DNA of 64,000 bases, taken from Poa pratensis (Eukaryota; Streptophyta; Magnoliopsida; Poales; Poaceae). The position numbers were made by a program, and so were the translations under genes. Every line of letters starts with the position of its first letter. Within the stretch, counting starts at the first letter, position 1. Under the pieces are notes generated by a model, which saw nothing but the letters and a program-made list of their open reading frames with translations, was not told where the DNA came from and did not search any database. The DNA lies in assembly GCA_947311845.1 (NCBI GenBank), contig CAMZMU010000055.1, positions 20,084,221 to 20,148,220 of the forward strand. Reading direction: 5' to 3'. This document shows, in pieces, positions 47,131-59,848 of the stretch.

Positions 47131-47642
47131 CACGTTTTGTCCGAGGCCGTTCGTGCATGCAGTTTGCACGTAAGTACCAACGTAGGAGTACGTGTGTGTG
47201 CTTTGTTTACCGTGACCGATGCCACCTCTAGCGAAAGAGTGTTTCAAACTTTGAATATTTCCCCGCGCCGCTAGCTGCAGCTGAGACCACAACACCTTAA
47301 TGCAGCATCGCTACTTCACTACTCGAAAGTACTCTACTAGTGCCATGGCAGTACCCTAAACATAGCCAGAGTATTCTGCAAGAATTCAAATGGTGTAGCA
47401 CGAGTGTCCCTGACGATGCTTGGCGTATTTGGTAAGGATGCAAGTGGTAGTGCGTCCTTACATGCAGGTCACAAAGCGACCTAAACATACACGTTTAGGT
47501 CACAAAGCGACCTAAACATACACGACCTAACACGTTTTGTCCGAGGCCGTTCGTGCTTTGTAACCGTGCATGCAGTTTGCACGTAAGTACCAACGTAGGA
47601 GGACGTGTGTGTGCTTGTTTACCGTGACCAATGCCTCTAGCG
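47131..47642. repeat. pair of about 105-bp direct repeats, 400 bp apart
   Basis: 47131-47233 and 47531-47642 share CACGTTTTGTCCGAGGCCGT, TGCATGCAGTTTGCACGTAA and GTTTACCGTGACC. The right copy has a small insertion (CTTTGTAACCGTG). Between them a 28-bp unit is tandemly repeated at 47466-47493 and 47497-47524. Confidence 0.85.
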
Positions 47643-47676
47643 GGCCAGCGGGGGACAGCAAAGCAAACCTTCGTCG

Positions 47677-48080
47677 TCACTACGGGAATGGATAAGGATG
47701 CTGAGGGGGATTTCAACGCCGAGGGTGAAATGTCGGGACCCTCGGCATAGCTCGCACAGTGCCCACGGCTGGAAAATGACCGTCGGCGTAGCGTACCGTC
47801 GGCATAGGTAGAGCAACGCCGAGAGGGACCGTCGGCATAGAATAACCTTCGACATAGGTAGAGCAACGCCGAGGGTCACCGTCGGCACAGGCTGGCCGTA
47901 GCCATAGCCCGCATCACGTCGTACGCTGCTGACTATGGATGGAGAAAGTTTGACGGACCAGAGCAATGCCGAGGGGGTTACCGTCGGCGTAACGCTGCGT
48001 ACAGCAAGTTAACGGCGCACAACTGACCATAGCAATACCGAGGGTAAACCCCTCGGCACTGCTTCACATATGTCGTGTGA
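47677..48080 (+). mobile_element. CACTA-type terminus with subterminal repeats
   Basis: CACTACGGGAATGGATAAGG starts at 47677. It is followed by many copies of GCCGAGGG and CCGTCGGC in both orientations, the classic dense subterminal repeats of En/Spm-like elements. The opposite end (reading ...GTAGTG) was not found in the window, so the element is incomplete or continues under the nested insertions. Confidence 0.7.
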
Positions 48081-48816
48081 TAGCCCCCGCTACGGGTCAA
48101 ACGGAGCGTTACCGGCGGAATCTTGGGACCAAGCTCGGTTTTCCACGTATATGTGACCTAAACGAGCCTAAGCCAACAAAAAAGTACATTGGTCAACCCT
48201 CGTACGGAGAAAGATAGGGGGTAGATCTACGGGGCCCACAGACTTGGGTTTCGCGGGAAAAAGACCGCCGGAGCGCCGGAATCACACGAAAACATGCAAG
48301 TGGGCCCAACGTACATGTACAAGTGTGGTGGAATGCCCATAGAAGCAATTCCTAGCTCCCGGGTGCGAGCATGTTCACGTGCATGAGATAACACTTACAG
48401 AGGTGATGGATGTGTAGGAGGAAACTCCCGCTACGGGTCAAACGTAGCGCTACCGGTGGAATCTTGGGCCCAAGCTCGGTTTTCCATGTATATGTGACCT
48501 AAACAAGCCTAGACCAACAAAAAAAGTACATTGGTCAACCCTCGCACGGAGAAAGATAGGGGGTAGATCTGCGGGTGCCCACAACATAGGGTTTCGTTGG
48601 AAAAAGACCGCCGGAACGCAGGAACCCCATCAAAACCTAGGTGGTGACATACCATGTGTGTGCAAGTGTGTTGGGTGTTGTATAGATCCAAGATTCCACC
48701 CCGGTGTGTGAGCGGGTTCACCGGCATCACTTTCTCCATAGCGAGTTCCTGGACTTATAGCTCGAGACTCCCACTTCGGGCGAACCGGAGGGAATCTTGG
48801 CAAGAGTTGGGGTAGC

Positions 48817-50957
48817 TGAAAGGACAAGGATGTCGCCTAGAGGGGGGGTGAATAGGTGATTAAAACTTTTCCGGTTTAGGCTTGCTAATTGCGGAATAAA
48901 ACTAGGTGTTTAAAATAACAAGCCAACAACCTAAATAAACTAGGCTCACCTATGTGCACCAACAACTTATGCTAAGCAAGACAAGCAACAAGGTGATAGC
49001 AATATAGAATACTTCAAGCACGAAGGCTATCACAGTGTAAAGTGCATAAGTAAAAAGCCCGGGTATAGAAATAACCGAAGCACGCGGAGACGAGGATGTA
49101 TTCCCGAGTTCCTCCTTGAAAGGGAGTACGTCTCGTTGGAGAGGTGTGAACCGACACAACGGTTCAACAACCACAAAGGTTTCACCCTCTTCTCCGATGA
49201 ACCGCACCACAAAGGTTTGGTTCACCTTCCACTATCGGTATTCCTTCGAGGCGGAATCCGGAGCCTTTCAACAACAATCCGAGGCACAACCCACAATGGG
49301 ATTGGGGGCCCGAACGGCTTCAAGTGACCACACAAGGGTCCAACCACCACAAAGGCGTCTAGGGCCCGAAGACCCAAGAGTAACAAGTTCACAAGATTTC
49401 AACTTCCACGAATCCTCGTGGAGAGCACACCGATGCACCAAATGCAAAAGGCAAGAGCACAAGTGCTCAAGTCCTCACTCTCAAATTCCAACAAAGCAAC
49501 AAATGCTTATGGGGGAATAAGAGAGGAAGAACAAAGAGGAGAACCACTCAAGAACTCCAAGAACTAGATCCACTAGGTTCCCCTCACTTAGAGGAGATAT
49601 TGATTGGTGGAAATGTAGATCTAGGTCTTCTCCTTCAATCCTCCAAAGATCAAAGAGTTTGGGTGGAGGGATTGGGAGATATCAAAGAAATGAGCTTGCA
49701 ACAATGGAGGAGAGAGAAATCTGGGCGAGCTACTTGGCTGGAGGAAGGTGGAGGGGTATTTATACCCCTCCAGAAATTCTAGCCGTTGCCTTCAAAACCA
49801 CACAGTTTTCACTTAGGCCGGAAGTTCCGGTTGGGCCGGAACTTCCGTCCAAGAACTTCCGGACCCCCAGAAAAGCGACTAAAAAACGGTACTGCACTCG
49901 GCCGGAACTTTGGCCGGAAATTTGCCGGAACTTCCGGATGGCCGGAATTTCCGGCCAAACCGGAACTTCCGCCCCTCAGAAAACTGCACACGAAAACGAC
50001 GATATCTTGATCATCCGGACTCCGTTTTCGATGTTCTCGGGCTCGTTGGAATCGCAACGAAGAGCTTTACAAGATCATGCAGAGAAACATCATAGTCCAA
50101 CAATGGAAGATAAAACCAAATGGAGAAAGGTAAAACCTCTCTAAAAAGGAATAATCGGCAAACCTCCAAAACCGAAAACGCAACAAGTTTTCCATACGAA
50201 ATTCGTTTTCGGTGAACTTGGGTTTGTCGTGAAGATCACAACAAGCACCAAAACCCAACAAGGAGAAAACCAAATAAGAACCAAGAAAGATGAAATGCCA
50301 AGTATGCAAAGGTTTGAGCTCTCCACAAAGATGCGATCAAGTTACTCACTTGAGAGCCCCTCTTGATAGTACGCCGTCTATCCTAAAACCCGGTCTCCCA
50401 CTAACAACATGAGACCGGTAAAATAGAAAACCTATCAAGATCATACCTTTGCCTTGCGCATTCCACTTGAGCTCGATGATGACGATCTTGACTCTCTCAA
50501 GTTGGAACACCTTTCTTGATTGTGCTTGCTAGCACATGCTTGATGAAGACTTCTCCAAATGCTCCCCCATACTCCATTATGGGAGGGCCTCGCTAAGCTC
50601 CGTCTTCATGTCTCCTTTGCAAGCTTCAATCAAATGATGTCTTTCGAGATGGATCATATTGAGCTTGCACTTCATCTTCTTATCTTGATATAGATGATGG
50701 CTTGGAGATAAACATGAAGTTCACTCAATCTTCTTTTCCAAGCCATGCTTGCAATAAGCTCAACTCTTCACATGACCATTCTTCATATAAACCCTTGGAT
50801 GGAACCTTGGTCATCATGAAATCTTCTAGAGTCCAACACATGAACTCCAAACATTACCTATGGACAAGATCTACAAGTGTATCTCAATGCAAACATTAGT
50901 CCATAAGGATTGTCATTAATTACCAAAACCACGCATGGGGCAACACATGCACTTTCA
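48817..50957 (-). repeat. 3' LTR of the copia-type element (2141 bp)
   Basis: Starts TGAAAGGACAAGGATG and ends ACACATGCACTTTCA on the + strand. A purine tract (reverse strand AAAATGGGGGAGAT) abuts its inner end at 50958-50971. It contains a short cluster of CCGGAACTTCCG-type palindromes near 49815-49980 that differs in length from the other LTR. Confidence 0.95.
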
Positions 50958-53900
50958 ATCTCCCCCATTTTGGTAATTGATGACAATCCCTTTTACGAGG
51001 GTTTATATAATGAATTAAGCAACCAAGCAACACAAAGAGCAAGGATGCAAGAGAAACAAGAAGCAAACCAACCTTAAACCCTCTAAACTTCTCCCCCATT
51101 GGCAACGATTGCCGAAATGGGTGAAAAGTAAGAAGGCCAATATAATAAGAGCTCCCCCATAATGTGTGCATTTCTCATAATATGAGTGAAATCAAATGCA
51201 CATATCCAATAACGAATAGTTGGAAAGGAGATCAAACTATATTGAGGATCCAAAGATTGCAAATGAAAATCAAATAGAAAGATACTTCAACGAAAGAAGC
51301 AAGCAATCAAAAGGATCCGAAAAATGTTCTAAATATCAAGAGGGAACTCCCCAAGGTACGTGCACAAATAGGATTTCTATTTCAATATAGTGTGCACAAC
51401 ATGGAATCCTCACTCCCTCCTAGATAAATTCGAACACAAGCCCATGCAAGAGAATATAAATGAGAAGTGAGGCAAAACAACTTGCAACAAATACACTCAT
51501 TTTGCAACATGAGCAAGGAGCGGCAAATAAAAGGATGGGTGTGAGATATAAAGACATTTTAGGAGACTAATACAAGGATGAGCAAAATCATCAACATAGT
51601 CTTTCAAAAAGTGTTGCACATAGTGCATATCATGTCTTTCACATACTCACACACCAACGGAGATAAATCAAATAGCTCCACAAGCTTAGAAGGATGCACA
51701 AAGCATAACACAAAAAATAAAGCTTGTGCCTTTTAGAAACCACCAAAGAATCAAAAGCAATAAGAGGTGGTCACTAAAGAATTGGAATATCAATTAAAGA
51801 TGTAACTATTCTCATGTGTATAAGTTTCTAAGTAGACACGAATCACGAAGATATAAGTCCACAAATAAACATGTACACACAAAATAGGTACAAAGGTAAG
51901 GGTCATGATATCCAAGAGGAAGTCATAAATACACCAATAAGATTTTTGCTTAAAAGCATAGCACAAAGCTCAATTTTATCTTAAAGGGATATAGATGAAC
52001 TTCCAACCTATACTCATCATAGCATCAAAAACTATCCACAAAGGATAAAGGTGATAAACGGGATGCTCCGAGTAAGATAACAAGTATCACAAAGGCAAAT
52101 GATTTTGAAAACATCAATGTTGCACATGAGAGACTTTAAGTAGAAAGTGCTAGATTGACATAAATGGGATCGATGAATCATGAAATGAATATATATTCCC
52201 TTATATGTAATCATCCCGGCTTACTCACATTTGCAATAAAGACGTTTTGCAAGAATCAAAAGAATTGCAACCAAAGAGATTCATGCCATGAAACAACCTA
52301 CACAAGGTTGAGAGCTAGAAAAGTATGCATGAGGTAGATACTTGTTACCGAGATAGCATTGGTGATGTAGAAGATAGGAGCTCATGATCATCCAAGCTTG
52401 GCTCCAATAAGCACATGGTGACAACACCTTCCTTGTAGATGAGACAAGCTTCCAATGCATCTCCAATGTACCTAAAACAAATTCAAGTACAAAATGGTAC
52501 CCAAACTCATTGGGTCCAAAGTAGTTAGAGCAACTACAATACATAGGACAAACTCCACATAATATGTGCATATAGATATGAAATTGAATTTCATGCACAT
52601 CTTAGCCATTTAGGATTTGATGGAGTTTATCCTATATATTGGATCAACGAAAGTAAGCATGCCAAAGATATACATATAATAAATATGCATGCACATGACT
52701 TTCAAGAACCAAACGAGATATAATTTAGACAAAACACCAAGTAAACCAACAAAGCACACACAAGTGTGACAAGAAAACAAATTGTCCAAATTATATCAAA
52801 TATCCAAATCAACACATGAGTGAAGATACCACTTTGAAAAGATACCAAATGAAAATGGGTCAAGGAATAACCAAACCCTCTACATTTTTCATGATGGCAC
52901 AAAGTACCAAGACGAAAATGCTTGTCTTCAAGAGACATATCATCGGGATCAAATACCAAATGAAGACAACTAATGTTCAAAAACATATAGGATTGCTCCC
53001 CCAAGATGTGTGCATTATTTATGATTTTGCATTTGAATACAAAATGCACACAAATGAGATCATCACTCTCCATAAATATATTATTCGACCACTAGTCATG
53101 TTCAAGAAGCGCAAGAAATTGCAATACCAATTTAAAGAGCGGTGTTTTACTCAAAGTAGGATAGCTTCCCAAGAATAGTGCATTATCAAGAAGTATGACT
53201 TTTGAAGATCAATGCACAAGAATTGGTTCATTGCTTTTCCCAACTCAAGAAAGCACAAAACAAATTTCAAGTAGAGCAATAAAGGATCCAAAGAAACAAG
53301 GAAGACAAATGAGAGTTAGATCAAAACAAATCCTTGGCAATCAAATAAGGCAATTCAAAGCAAGAGCCAAAGTGAATATGATCAATATATTTACCACAAA
53401 TATGATTATCACTTGTCAAGACAAGTAATGTATGGAGATATTTCTCGGTGGTGGATTGCAAAGATATATTCAAGATCATATTCACAAAACATAAGCATAT
53501 GGCAAAGGATAGGAATTAAAAGCCATGCTTAGATAGATAGAATTCTTGATAGCTTCAAAAATCACGCAATAATGCAAAGCAACTCCAAGGAGTAGCTTGA
53601 AGCAATTGGTTTCCCAAAGAGATATATGAGAACATATTTGGGGAAAGCCATATCAAGAAATTCCATCACAAACAAGATCCAAAGAAAAGACAAAAGCAAA
53701 TGATCAAAATGGAACTTGTTTGAGAAACATGCCACAAAGGAAAAGGATAATGACAATATCAATTCTAGGTGGCAACACCTCACATATTCACATTTTCTAG
53801 GCTTGTAATATGCACATAGCTTATTACTCCCCCATAATGTGATAATCCATTTTCTTTTAAAGCAAGAGGCAAACAAAACCAACTCGAGAAATTAATGGAC

Positions 53901-54380
53901 ATAATAGAATTTGAATTTCTCATGAGCATGACATACCACATAGAGAATAGATAAGATTGATATATCATCACTAAGTGGTATTCCTCATGTACACACATTT
54001 TTGGTTTGTGAAGTGCACGAAGCATATCACTCTCCAAAAATGGAATGGTCCATTAATCTCTCAAAAGAGAGCCAACAAGATAAGATATCAAATAAAAGCA
54101 ATAAGGCTCAAACAAGTAAATGGTGTGCAAACCAACATACACATACTTGATTTCTCAAGATAAGTAAGTAGAGAGCACAACACATACAAACACTAGCAAG
54201 GTACAAAACCAAACACATGCAAGGGTGCAAGCAACTTTCAATGTATATATGATTTAAATAAAAGTTACCGCAAGGAGGAACATTGGATATGAGATAGAAC
54301 AATATAATCCAAATGACTTGGCTTGAGAAAATAATTGATGAAGATCCCTTAATTCTTCATGATGTAGCCAAGTCTCCAAT
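50958..54380 (-). other. non-coding interior of the copia-type element
   Basis: About 3.4 kb of A-rich sequence sits where pol would be expected. No integrase, RT or RNase H motif is found in any frame. CTCCCCCATAATGTG-like motifs recur near 51152, 52997 and 53826, and as an isolated CTCCCCCAT at 50960 and inside the LTRs. Confidence 0.7.
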
Positions 54381-56750
54381 GCCTCCAACAACACCTATTG
54401 ATCAAGTTTTAGCTTGTTGGTCCCCAACCAAGTTGGGTCCTAAGAGGTTAGTCACAATAGGTTTGGCAACCCAAATGGTTCTTTTCTTGACACCACTTTG
54501 AGTCCCAACATATTTGGCAAACACATTGCCAACCTTATCCTTCCGAAGAGAATAAACATCATCAATATAATGGGGTTGGATAAGGTACCATTTGTGCATG
54601 AAGAAGCAAGGTGACCCTTCTCACGGCATAGGTAGCAACATCGACTTCCTCCTCTCTTCTTGGTTGGAATCTTGACTTGAGGAGGAGTATGATTCTTCTT
54701 GGGAAGAGGTTGTTCTTCAACTTGAGGAACTTGAGGCTTCTTCCCTTGTTGCTTCTCACTAAGAGCCTTCTTCTTCAAAGGGCAAGATCTAACATGGTGC
54801 CCTTCAACTTTGCACTTGAAGCAAACAATCTTGGCCGAATCTTTAACTTGTTCTTGGCCCTTGTTCTTCTTGTAGACTTGGACTTGTTCTTGTTATTGGA
54901 GTTGAATCCAAGTCCACTCTTGTCATTGGGGCGTCTTTGAACACTCAACATATTGTCAAGTGTGGACTTCCCAACATGACGCTTTTCCAAGTCTTTCTTC
55001 AAAGAAGTGACTTGGGCCTTGAGCTCATTTAGTTCCTCTACATGGTTAGTATCAACAAAAACACTAGAGGAAGTAGAAGCTTCATTGTTAGAGCAACAAG
55101 GCAAGAAAGTAATTCATCACAAGATGTAGCAACATTGTGAGTGGATGAATCACTAGGACTAGCACATGACAATAAAGCATTTTAGAAGAAGTTGTGCCAA
55201 TTTCCACATGAGGCTCACAAGATGTTACCTTTAACATAATAGCCTCATGAGCTAACTTTAGCCTAGCATGGGATGCTAGAAGATCATCATTAGAGCTAGA
55301 AAGCTTTTCATGACTTTCTTCCAATTTCCCATACTTGCTAGATAGCAACTCAAGTTGAGCCCTTAGCTCAACATTCTCCTTCAAAATAGATGCTTCACAA
55401 GAAGTGGAGTTAGTAGCACAAGCATCATTAATATTAGAAATAGAAGGAGACAATTTGGCAAGCTTATCATTCTTAGATAGTTGAGTTTGGAGTTGATCAT
55501 GAGACTTGATAAGGAGAGAGTGTTCACTTTCTAAAGCCTTGTGAGCTTTGTCAAGTCTCTCTATGTCCTCACTTAGTCTAGCATTGCCAACACCAAATTC
55601 AACTTTTTCCTTTTTAAGCACTTTATATTTAGCAAGGGCATGATCTCTTTCCTTAATGATTTTAGCAATAATAAGATCATTAGACTCATCAAGAGATTCA
55701 AGTCTCTCTTCAAGAGAAGACCTAAGCTCTTCTTCTTCTTCAAGAGAAGCTTTCAAGGAAGCTATAGTAATAGAGTCATCCCTCTCAATTTGACATTTCT
55801 CATCAAATTGACTTTCCAAATCCTCAATAAACTCCCTACTCATTAACATAAGCAATGATTTCACATAGAGGAGGGATAGCTTTACTACCTTTGGGGAGAG
55901 CACCAAGTACCATCTCACCCATCTTGGTTAAGGATTCAAAATCAAAACCTTCTTCATGAGAATCCTCATCCACATCATCACAATTTGGATTTGAGGTGGG
56001 AGACACCTCGGAATCCTTAGCCATAAGGCAAACATGATTAATGATTGAAGAGGATGAAGTATAACTTGAAGCACCATTTAGGTCCATGTCTTGTTCCAAC
56101 AAATGTTGGGATTCCTCTACATTGTTAGTCATGGCAACAAGACATATGAAGCATATCATCATGAGATTTAGTTAAACAACTATTACATGATATGTAAGGA
56201 CTATCAACTCTAGCATGTATGACATTTGGAGTGCTAGACGAGTTTAAGTCCAAAGATAGAACATTGCAATGAGATAGAGAAGAAGTATAATCAATAGTAA
56301 GTTCACCATCACCAATGCAATTTCTATCACCACTCACCATATCATTACCTTGTGACAAATCACATGTTGGTGAAGTGGAAGTTGTGAACTCATCACGGCC
56401 GGAAGTGGAAGGAGAACAATCATCCTCAATAATGTTGGACACTCCATATATATCTTGAAGCTTGGTCCAAAGCTCATGAGTATTCCGAAAAGGCATGATT
56501 GAAGCAAGAACTACATCGCTCAAAACACATATAAGACCATTAGAAACAAGAGTCTCGAGATGAGAGTTTTCCTCATCCTCTAAAGATAATTCTTGAAATC
56601 CTTTGGAGGAGAAAAACCCACATCCACAATCCTCTTAATATAATTTGGACCCATGGCCCTAAAAAGATTAAGCATGCGAACTTTCCAAACATCATAATTT
56701 GTGCCATCGAATATGAAAGTGGGATCGTGCACTAATTCCCTAAACGACAT
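54380..56750 (-). pseudogene. gag of the copia-type element, multiply frameshifted
   Basis: From the ATG at 56750 the frame reads MSFRELVHDPTFIFDGTNYD and VWKVRMLNLFRAMG, a copia-type gag start. It breaks near 56620, 56150, 55850, 55090 and 54775. Later segments give a long coiled coil (55088-55840: LKASLEEEEELRSSLEERLE...), a second coiled coil (about 55040), and a CCHC knuckle (CYLCREKGHLASSC, near 54600-54642). Frame changes occur in both directions. No single product is possible. Confidence 0.85.
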
Positions 56751-56805
56751 CTTTTACTCTCTAGGCGGTAAAGCCCAAAAAGAGAGCCCAGGCTCTGATA
56801 CCAAT

Positions 56806-58977
56806 TGAAAGGACAAGGATGTCGCCTAGAGGGGGTGAATAGGCGATTAAAACTTTTCCGGTTTAGGCTTGCTAATTGCGGAATAAAACTAGGTGTTTAA
56901 AATAACAAGCCAACAACCTAAATAAACTAGGCTCACCTATGTGCACCAACAACTTATGCTAAGCAAGACAAGCAACAAGGTGATAGCAATATAGAATACT
57001 TCAAGCACGAAGGCTATCACAGTGTAAAGTGCATAAGTAAAAAGCTCGGGTATAGAAATAACCGAAGCACGCGGAGACGAGGATGTATTCCCGAGTTCCT
57101 CCTTGAAAGGGAGTACGTCTCGTTGGAGAGGTGTGAACCGACACAACGGTTCAACAACCACAAAGGTTTCACCCTCTTCTCCGATGAACCGCACCACAAA
57201 GGTTTGGTTCACCTTCCACTATCGGTATTCCTTCGAGGCGGAATCCGGAGCCTTTCAACAACAATCCGAGGCACAACCCACAATGGGATTGGGGAACCCG
57301 AACGGCTTCAAGTGACCACACAAGGGTCCAACCACCACAAAGGCGTCTAGGGCCCGAAGACCCAAGAGTAACAAGTTCACAAGATTTCAACTTCCACGAA
57401 TCCTCGTGGAGAGCACACCGATGCACCAAATGCAAAAGGCAAGAGCACAAGTGCTCAAGTCCTCCACTCTCAAATTCCAACAAAGCAACAAATGCTTATG
57501 GGGGAATAAGAGAGGAAGAACAAAGAGGAGAACCACTCAAGAACTCCAAGAACTAGATCCACTAGGTTCCCCTCACTTAGAGGAGATATTGATTGGTGGA
57601 AATGTAGATCTAGGTCTTCTCCTTCAATCCTCCAAAGATCAAAGAGTTTGGGTGGAGGGATTGGGAGATATCAAAGAAATGAGCTTGCAACAATGGAGGA
57701 GAGAGAAATCTGGGCGAGCTACTTGGCCGGAGGAAGGTGGAGGGGTAATTATACCCCTCCAGAAATTCTAGCCGTTGCCTTCAAAACCACACAGTTTTCA
57801 CTTAGGCCGGAAGTTCCGGTCGGAAGTTCCGGTTGGGCCGGAACTTCCGGTTGAGGCCGGAACTTCCGTCCAAGAACTTCCGGACCCCCAGAAAAGCGAC
57901 TAAAAACGGTACTGCACTCGGCCGGAACTTTGGCCAGAAATTTGCCCGGAACTTCCGGATGGCCGAAATTTCCGGCCAAACCGGAACTTCCGCCCCTCGG
58001 AAAACTGCACACGAAAACGACGATATCTTGATCATCCGGACTCCGTTTTCGATGTTCTCAGGCTCGTTGGAATCGCAACGAAAAGCTTTACAAGATCATG
58101 CAGAGAAACATCATAGTCCAATAATAGAAGATAAAACCAAATGGAGAAAGGTAAAACCTCTCTAAAAAGGAATGATCGGCAATCCTCCAAAACCGAAAAC
58201 GCAACAAGTTTTCCATACGAAATTCGTTTTCGATGAACTTGGGCTTGTCGTGAAGATCACAACAAGCACCAAAAGTCAACAAGGAGAAAACCAAATAAGA
58301 ACCAAGAAAGATGAATGCCAAGTATGCAAAGGTTTGAGCTCTCCACAAAGATGCGATCAAGTTACTCACTTGAGAGCCCCTCTTGATAGTACGCCGTCTA
58401 TCCTAAAACCCGGTCTCCCACTAACAACATGAGACCGGTAAAACAGAAAACCTATCAAGATCATACCTTTGCCTTGCGCATTCCACTTGAGCTCGATGAT
58501 GACGATCTTGACTCTCTCAAGTTGGAATACCTTTCTTGATTGTGCTTGCTAGCACATGCTTGATGAAGACTTCTCCAAATGCTCCCCCATACTCCATTAT
58601 GGGAGGGCCTCGCTAAGCTCCGTCTTCATGTCTCCTTTGCAAGCTTCAATCAAATGATGTCTTTCGAGATGGATCATATTGAGCTTGCACTTCATCTTCT
58701 TATCTTGATATAGATGATGGCTTGGAGATAAACATGAAGTTCACTCAATCTTCTTTTCCAAGCCATGCTTGCAATAAGCTCAACTCTTCACATGACCATT
58801 CTTCATATAAACCCTTGGATGGAACCTTGGTCATCATGAAATCTTCTAGCGTCCAACACATGAACTCCAAACATTACCTATGGACAAGATCTACAAGTGT
58901 ATCTCAATGCAAACATTAGTCCATAAGGATTGTCAATAATTACCAAAACCCCGCATGGGGCAACACATGCACTTTCA
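56806..58977 (-). repeat. 5' LTR of the copia-type element (2172 bp)
   Basis: Same sequence as 48817-50957 apart from about 23 substitutions and small indels. It is longer mainly through extra GGAAGTTCCGG/CCGGAACTTCC units near 57815-57870. The promoter and polyadenylation signals are not called. Confidence 0.95.
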
Positions 58978-59848
58978 GTAGCTCTTGGTTTGGCTGTTCC
59001 TAGGTCAACACAAGCAAGCAAAAAAGTCCACTGGCCTACTCCCTTTCGACTACGGTCAAAGGGGTAGACGAGAACTTTGACTTTTCTCCAGCGGGTCTAG
59101 GGTTTCGCCGGAGAGGGGCTCCGGAGCATCGGAACCCCACCCAAACCTAGGTGGTGACATACCATGTGTGTACAAGTGTGTTGGGTGTTGTATAGGTCCA
59201 AGATTCCACCCCGGTGTGTGAGCGGGTTCACCGGCATCACTTTCTCCATAGCGAGTTCCTGGACTTATAGCTCGAAACTCCCACTTCGGGCGAACCAGAA
59301 GGAATCTTGGCAAGAGTTGGGGTAGCTCTTGGTTTTGGGTGTTCCTAGATCCTAACCCAACACAAGCAAGCAAAAAAATCCATTGGCCTACTCCCTTTCA
59401 ACTCCGGTTAAAGGGGTAGACGAGAACTTTGACTTTTCTCCAGCGGGTCTAGGGTTTCGCCGGAGAGGGGCTCCGGAGCGTCGGAACCCCACCAAAACCT
59501 AGGTGGTGACATACCATGTGTGTGCAAGTGTGTTGGGTGTTGTATAGGTCCAAGATTCCACCCCGGTGTGTGAGCGGGTTCACCGGCATCACTTTCTCCA
59601 TAGCGAGTTCCTGGACTTATAGCTCGAAACTCCTACTTCGGGCGAACCGGAGGGAATCTTGGCAAGAGTTGGGGTAGCTATTGGTTTTGGGTGTTCCTAG
59701 GTCCTAACCCAACACAAGCAAGCAAAAAAGTCCACTGGCCTACTCCCTTTCGACTCCTGTCAAAGGGTAGACGAGAACTTTGACTTTTCTCTAGCGGGTC
59801 TAGGGTTTCGTCGGAGAGGGGCTCCGGAGCATCGGAACCCTACCAAAA

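Larger units (their letters stand above)
48817..58977 (-). mobile_element. copia-type LTR retrotransposon, 10.2 kb, non-autonomous
   Basis: LTRs at 48817-50957 and 56806-58977 both have TG...CA ends with extended TGAAAG/CTTTCA. The 5-bp duplication GTAGC is at 48812-48816 and 58978-58982. A primer-binding site TGGTATCAGAGCC (reverse strand, about 56791-56803) lies beside the right LTR, and a purine tract beside the left one, so the element reads right to left. It contains a broken gag but no protease, integrase, RT or RNase H that I can see. By eye I count 23 substitutions between the LTRs, about 1.1%. Confidence 0.95.
48080..59848. repeat. tandem array of about 344-bp units, split by a copia element
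   Basis: Equivalent positions (CTACGGGTC / CTTCGGGCG) fall at 48090, 48431, 48774, 59284 and 59636. Spacing is 341 and 343 bp on the left, 344 bp across the copia element once it and its 5-bp TSD are removed, and 352 bp on the right. Units share GGAATCTTGG, CCAACA(C)AA...AAAAAGT, GGGTTTCG and GGTGTTGTATAG. The right end is cut by the gypsy LTR at 59849. No protein is coded. Confidence 0.9.
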
